A DNA stretch of 64,000 bases from Lactobacillus sp. ESL0677 (lineage in GTDB: Bacteria; Bacillota; Bacilli; Lactobacillales; Lactobacillaceae): contig NZ_CP113946.1 in the NCBI RefSeq assembly GCF_029392875.1, positions 62,001 through 126,000 on the forward strand, written 5' to 3'. The number at the start of each line of letters is the position of its first letter. Positions within the stretch are counted from its first letter, which is position 1. The notes beneath the pieces were generated by a model. That model was not told the DNA's origin, searched no databases, and saw only the letters and a list, made by a program, of their open reading frames with translations. Made by a program: the position numbers and the translations under genes. Shown one piece after another: positions 61,277 to 64,000 of the stretch.

Positions 61277-62088
61277 AGATAGAAGATAAAACGTTAACTA
61301 ACTTTAATGGCCGTGAATTTAAAATTCATACTTATACTCTGGGTGATATTGGTGATTTAGTCACAGCGAAGCGACCGCTGGCTGTAGTAATTCCTGGTGG
61401 TAGTTTTGACCATTTGTCTAAACGCGAAGGTGAGCCAGTTGCGCTGGCCTTCAATAATCGCGGCTTCAATAGTGTTGTCATGGATTATAACTTGGTCCAA
61501 GATGATGGCGATATCTATCCCGACGCTGGGCTAGATGTTTTAGCGACGATTAAATATTATCGCGAGCATGCGGCGGACTATCAGATTGATCCAGAAAAAA
61601 TAGTCACAATTGGCTTTTCTGCTGGTGGTCACGTTGCCAGCATTGCCAATGATTTTGCAACTTCAAGTAAGTATCAAGCAAGGTATAACTTTGCTTGTCA
61701 GGACGTTGTTCCCAATAAAACAATCTTGGGTTATCCGCTGATTGATGTTAATAAGATTGGCTTTGATGTCCCTGATGATGAGGAAAGCATGGTGCCAGAG
61801 GATAAATATCTTCAGGATAGTGCGCTGAGTGTTACACGTGAAACGCCGGCCACTTTTATCTTTCATGCGTGGGATGATCCCGTTGTACTAGTCACTAATA
61901 CCTTGGAATATGCGGCAGCACTGCATGCTCAAAGTGTGCCATGTGAAGTTCATCTTTTCAATCGGGGTGGTCACGGTTTTTCACTAGCCCGAGGCGACAT
62001 GGTAACCAAGGGTCGTGAATGGCAGGAAAATCCACACGCGGGACATTGGTTTGACTTAGCACAAGAGTGGCTGACAAGTGAATGGTAA
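61273..62088 (+). CDS. Alpha/beta hydrolase (esterase, BD-FAE-like)
   Basis: 271 residues. VVIPGGSFDHLSKREGEP, nucleophile elbow TIGFSAGGHVAS, acid in HAWDDPVV and histidine in NRGGHGFSLARG: all catalytic residues present. Related enzymes deacetylate xylan or other sugars. It is the last gene of the yibE/F operon. Confidence 0.9.
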   Translation: MKIEDKTLTNFNGREFKIHTYTLGDIGDLVTAKRPLAVVIPGGSFDHLSKREGEPVALAFNNRGFNSVVMDYNLVQDDGDIYPDAGLDVLATIKYYREHAADYQIDPEKIVTIGFSAGGHVASIANDFATSSKYQARYNFACQDVVPNKTILGYPLIDVNKIGFDVPDDEESMVPEDKYLQDSALSVTRETPATFIFHAWDDPVVLVTNTLEYAAALHAQSVPCEVHLFNRGGHGFSLARGDMVTKGREWQENPHAGHWFDLAQEWLTSEW

Positions 62089-62157
62089 TTTTAAAAGAGC
62101 AATCTGCTAATAATTTAAAGAAAAAGTGTCTGGGAAAGACTTGACATTAAACAACAA

Positions 62158-62197
62158 GAAATCCGCTAAAACTTTCATGTTCTAGCGGATTTTTGAT
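62158..62197 (+). terminator. Terminator after esterase operon
   Basis: AAATCCGCTA pairs with TAGCGGATTT and a T-run follows. Confidence 0.9.
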
Positions 62198-62220
62198 ATA
62201 TATCTTTACTTGGCTTTTTG

Positions 62221-62598
62221 TTAGTGTGATTTAGAATAGTTTATGATAAATTTAGCTAATCCTTCCATGTCATTATCTGTGATAATACCACGTTTAACTA
62301 TGTGGTACTGGTCTGGAAGATAAATTTTTTGCATAGCTAAAATATCAACATAGGATTCTTTATCTAAGCCCTCAATTTGCCAATCCTTTAAAGGATAACG
62401 GTGCGCTTTAATTGCAGGCGACTTTCCCTTATATTTAGAAGTTATTTTAAGCACATCTATGGTACGTTCATTATCTACTCCAACTATTAAAGCAGGTCTG
62501 TGTTTATCACCATCACTTTCAAAATAAGTGACATAGGCATTTACAATATCATTCTGATTAAAACTAATCGTCTTCTTCGACCCATCTGTTATACTCAT
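62221..62598 (-). CDS. PemK/MazF-like toxin
   Basis: 125 residues with the PemK barrel pattern: DIVNAYVTYFESDGDKHRPALIVGV, TSKYKGKSPAIKAHRYPL and a C-terminal helix. Members cut single-stranded RNA. It overlaps the antitoxin stop by 35 bases. Pairing with a RelB/DinJ-type antitoxin, rather than a MazE one, is a mixed combination. Confidence 0.82.
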   Translation of the reverse strand: MSITDGSKKTISFNQNDIVNAYVTYFESDGDKHRPALIVGVDNERTIDVLKITSKYKGKSPAIKAHRYPLKDWQIEGLDKESYVDILAMQKIYLPDQYHIVKRGIITDNDMEGLAKFIINYSKSH

Positions 62599-62839
62599 CT
62601 TTACTTCTCACCTTCTGTACAGGAAGTAATTTAACAGCATTAGCTAATGATAGAGATGCCTTCTCATGCTGGGTTAATTTGGCATCAAAAGGTAAACCAC
62701 CCTCGGCAACAACACGCTTGTAAAACATATTAATTGCTGTGGTTGGAGTCATTCCTAACTCACTAAAAATCTGACTGGCTTCATTAGCTAAATTGCTATC
62801 TACTTGTACTTGCACTTTCTTTTTTACTAATGTTTTCAT
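62564..62839 (-). CDS. RelB/DinJ-type antitoxin
   Basis: 91 residues with DSNLANEASQIFSELGMTPTTAINMFYKRVVAEGGLPF, the ribbon-helix-helix pattern of the DinJ family. First gene of the toxin-antitoxin operon. The tail after about residue 55 should bind the toxin. Upstream lies a perfect 24-bp palindrome, the likely operator. Confidence 0.88.
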   Translation of the reverse strand: MKTLVKKKVQVQVDSNLANEASQIFSELGMTPTTAINMFYKRVVAEGGLPFDAKLTQHEKASLSLANAVKLLPVQKVRSKDEYNRWVEEDD

Positions 62840-62899
62840 GAATTAACACCTGCGAACTTTATTAAAATTTTCTAATTCTTTTCAGCATTATTGTATCAT

Positions 62900-62923
62900 A
62901 ATATCATCAAATTTGATGATATT
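62900..62923. promoter_or_regulatory. Perfect 24-bp palindrome, probable antitoxin operator
   Basis: AATATCATCAAA and its exact reverse complement TTTGATGATATT lie side by side about 60 bases before the antitoxin start. Confidence 0.75.
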
Positions 62924-63024
62924 AAGTGCTTGATTGGAATCCTATGTGTCAGTGGCAAATATTTCGTCAGTTAAAAAGTGTCCTTTAATTTGTGTAAAAA
63001 GTAGCCATAATATATTTTCCCTTA

Positions 63025-63381
63025 TTATTGACAGCGTTGATAAACACTAGTATAAGAAGCCTGGATCTGTTCGCGGCTCGCTAATAATTCAGTATAATGT
63101 TTGAAGTTAGCACCTTGATATTTGGTTTGATAAAGGGTTACAATTTGCTTGTTAATCTCCGTGGTAAGATGGTTAACAGGTAAGCGGTCTTTGTTCCCAT
63201 GAATGAAGGCCGCTTTTCCTTGTGCCTGATACATTTTGAGCAGGCGGTTAACTTGTCTCACAGTAATGCCTAAAGCAAGTGCGGCCCTTTTCTTATTACC
63301 GTGGTGATCAAGTAGTTCTTTAATGATTTGATATTTTCTTTCAGCTTTCATAGATAATACAATCCTTTTCACTTTAACCAT
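63025..63381 (-). pseudogene. Truncated ISNCY-family transposase (N-terminal part)
   Basis: 118 residues of the ISNCY (IS1202-like) transposase start: an HTH with KRAALALGITVRQVNRLLKMY, then IHGNKDRLPVNHL and LYQTKYQGANFKHYTELL. The frame ends at 63025 where about 300 further residues should follow, so the element is dead. Start ATG at 63381 behind TTGGAGG. Confidence 0.85.
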
Positions 63382-63557
63382 AACCTCCAATAAAGAAGAT
63401 TATGACATAGATATTTGGGACATTATCGCTTAATAATACCTAAGACATTATCACTTATTAATCACAAATTTCTGGAATTGTTGAAGCTAAGGACTTGCAA
63501 TTTTTGCCAGAGGGTATATAATGCAAATATTTATATCGAAAGAAAGGACATGATTTT

Positions 63558-63827
63558 TTGAAGTTATTAAAGATAAAACTATTGACAGCAATTAATGGCT
63601 TACTGACAGTGAGCAGTTTAATCATGTTGTTCTTTGGGTTATGCAATCAAGTTAATGAGTCAAGCAACTTTTTAGCAGACGAGCAAACAATCGCCAATAA
63701 TGCTAATTTAATCATCTGTATGGCGGTAATCGCCATGATGATTTTTGGGTTTGCCTTCTTCGCTAGTTGGATTAAAACGAGAAAAGTTGAGGCTCACTTA
63801 TTACGGCACAGAACGCACAGAGCGTAA
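63558..63827 (+). CDS. Small membrane protein
   Basis: 89 residues from a TTG at 63558, behind GAAAGAAAGGAC. Two helices (about 9-29 and 46-72) and a basic His/Arg-rich tail (HLLRHRTHRA). No family recognised. Terminators follow. Confidence 0.55.
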   Translation: MKLLKIKLLTAINGLLTVSSLIMLFFGLCNQVNESSNFLADEQTIANNANLIICMAVIAMMIFGFAFFASWIKTRKVEAHLLRHRTHRA

Positions 63828-63837
63828 AATGATTAAG

Positions 63838-63880
63838 CAAAAAAAGCTGCATTTCCAAGTAGGGAAGTGCAGCTTTTTGT
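63838..63880 (+). terminator. Terminator 1 near window end
   Basis: AAAAGCTGCATTTCC pairs with GGGAAGTGCAGCTTTT around AAGTA. Confidence 0.88.
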
Positions 63881-63915
63881 TTAGTAAAAATAATTAAATA
63901 TGAATACTTGATTAT

Positions 63916-63953
63916 AAAAAAGCAACTTAGTTAATTGCTAAGTTGCTTTTTTT
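63916..63953. terminator. Terminator 2 near window end
   Basis: AAAAAGCAACTTAG and CTAAGTTGCTTTTT enclose TTAATTG; likely for a gene converging from beyond the window. Confidence 0.85.
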
Positions 63954-64000
63954 GAGGGAATTAATAAAAATTCTATTTAATACCAGCTGTGAGCTAACCA

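Noticed and set aside
62840..63024. Additional gene between antitoxin and ISNCY fragment
   Set aside because: Only the palindrome and AT-rich sequence; no open frame with a ribosome site.

Overview
The window looks like the chromosome of an AT-rich Lactobacillus of the L. delbrueckii/acidophilus/helveticus type. Three things point there: the walK-yycH-yycI-walJ-htrA-rlmH block that normally lies close to the replication origin in lactobacilli, the strong AGGAGG-type ribosome sites, and gene families such as DUF1002, Rgg regulators and METW-type holin-like toxins. The species is not settled by the sequence alone.

Layout. 1-7.3 kb: end of the WalRK cell-wall regulon operon, htrA, a DnaA-box-rich spacer, rlmH and a wrecked ROK kinase. 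7.3-15.5 kb: a thiamin island. A TPP riboswitch on the minus strand drives an ECF-type ATPase plus T-protein. An AraC regulator follows, then a second TPP riboswitch drives thiS-thiF-thiG, an M20 amidohydrolase, a DAACS-family transporter and thiE. 15.5-24.8 kb: lemA-htpX, an anion permease, an HNH protein, an aldo/keto reductase with MarR and an MFS pump, and decayed remnants of rarA and an ISL3-like transposase. 24.8-31 kb: two paralogous lysine-type ABC importers, each behind its own lysine riboswitch, plus an ArgE/DapE-type peptidase. 31-47 kb: housekeeping and stress genes (MFS, DNA glycosylase, TerC, ogt, sirtuin, T-box-controlled asnA, cardiolipin synthase, RNase H, DUF1002, glycosyltransferase, prs, TetR with a membrane protein), with a decayed RelB/YafQ-like toxin-antitoxin pair and a GC-rich structured RNA candidate.

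The most accessory-rich part is 48-57.2 kb. It holds a small-RNA candidate with a tandem duplication, a PBECR4-like protein, a METW-type type I toxin and a complete-looking IS110-family element with a structured 5' leader (candidate bridge RNA). Next come two paralogous antisense antitoxin-like RNAs, one beside a toxin fragment. Then comes a bacteriocin-like locus: a Sec-exported precursor with a Cys-flanked hydrophobic C-terminus, a 16-residue peptide ORF behind a perfect Shine-Dalgarno, an Rgg regulator, a PedC/BrcD-like thioredoxin and small membrane proteins. After that lie a further Fst/TxpA-like toxin, a METW toxin with antisense RNA, and an orphan antitoxin copy. 57.4-64 kb: ddl, a MerR-like coiled-coil protein, a yibE/F pair with an esterase, a PemK/RelB hybrid toxin-antitoxin pair with a perfect 24-bp palindrome, and an ISNCY transposase fragment.

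The two best candidates for undescribed biology are the Rgg-peptide-bacteriocin locus (52.9-55.8 kb) and the TPP-regulated hydrolase/DAACS transporter pair (12.4-14.8 kb). All functional statements come from reading motifs and context; no database search was run.
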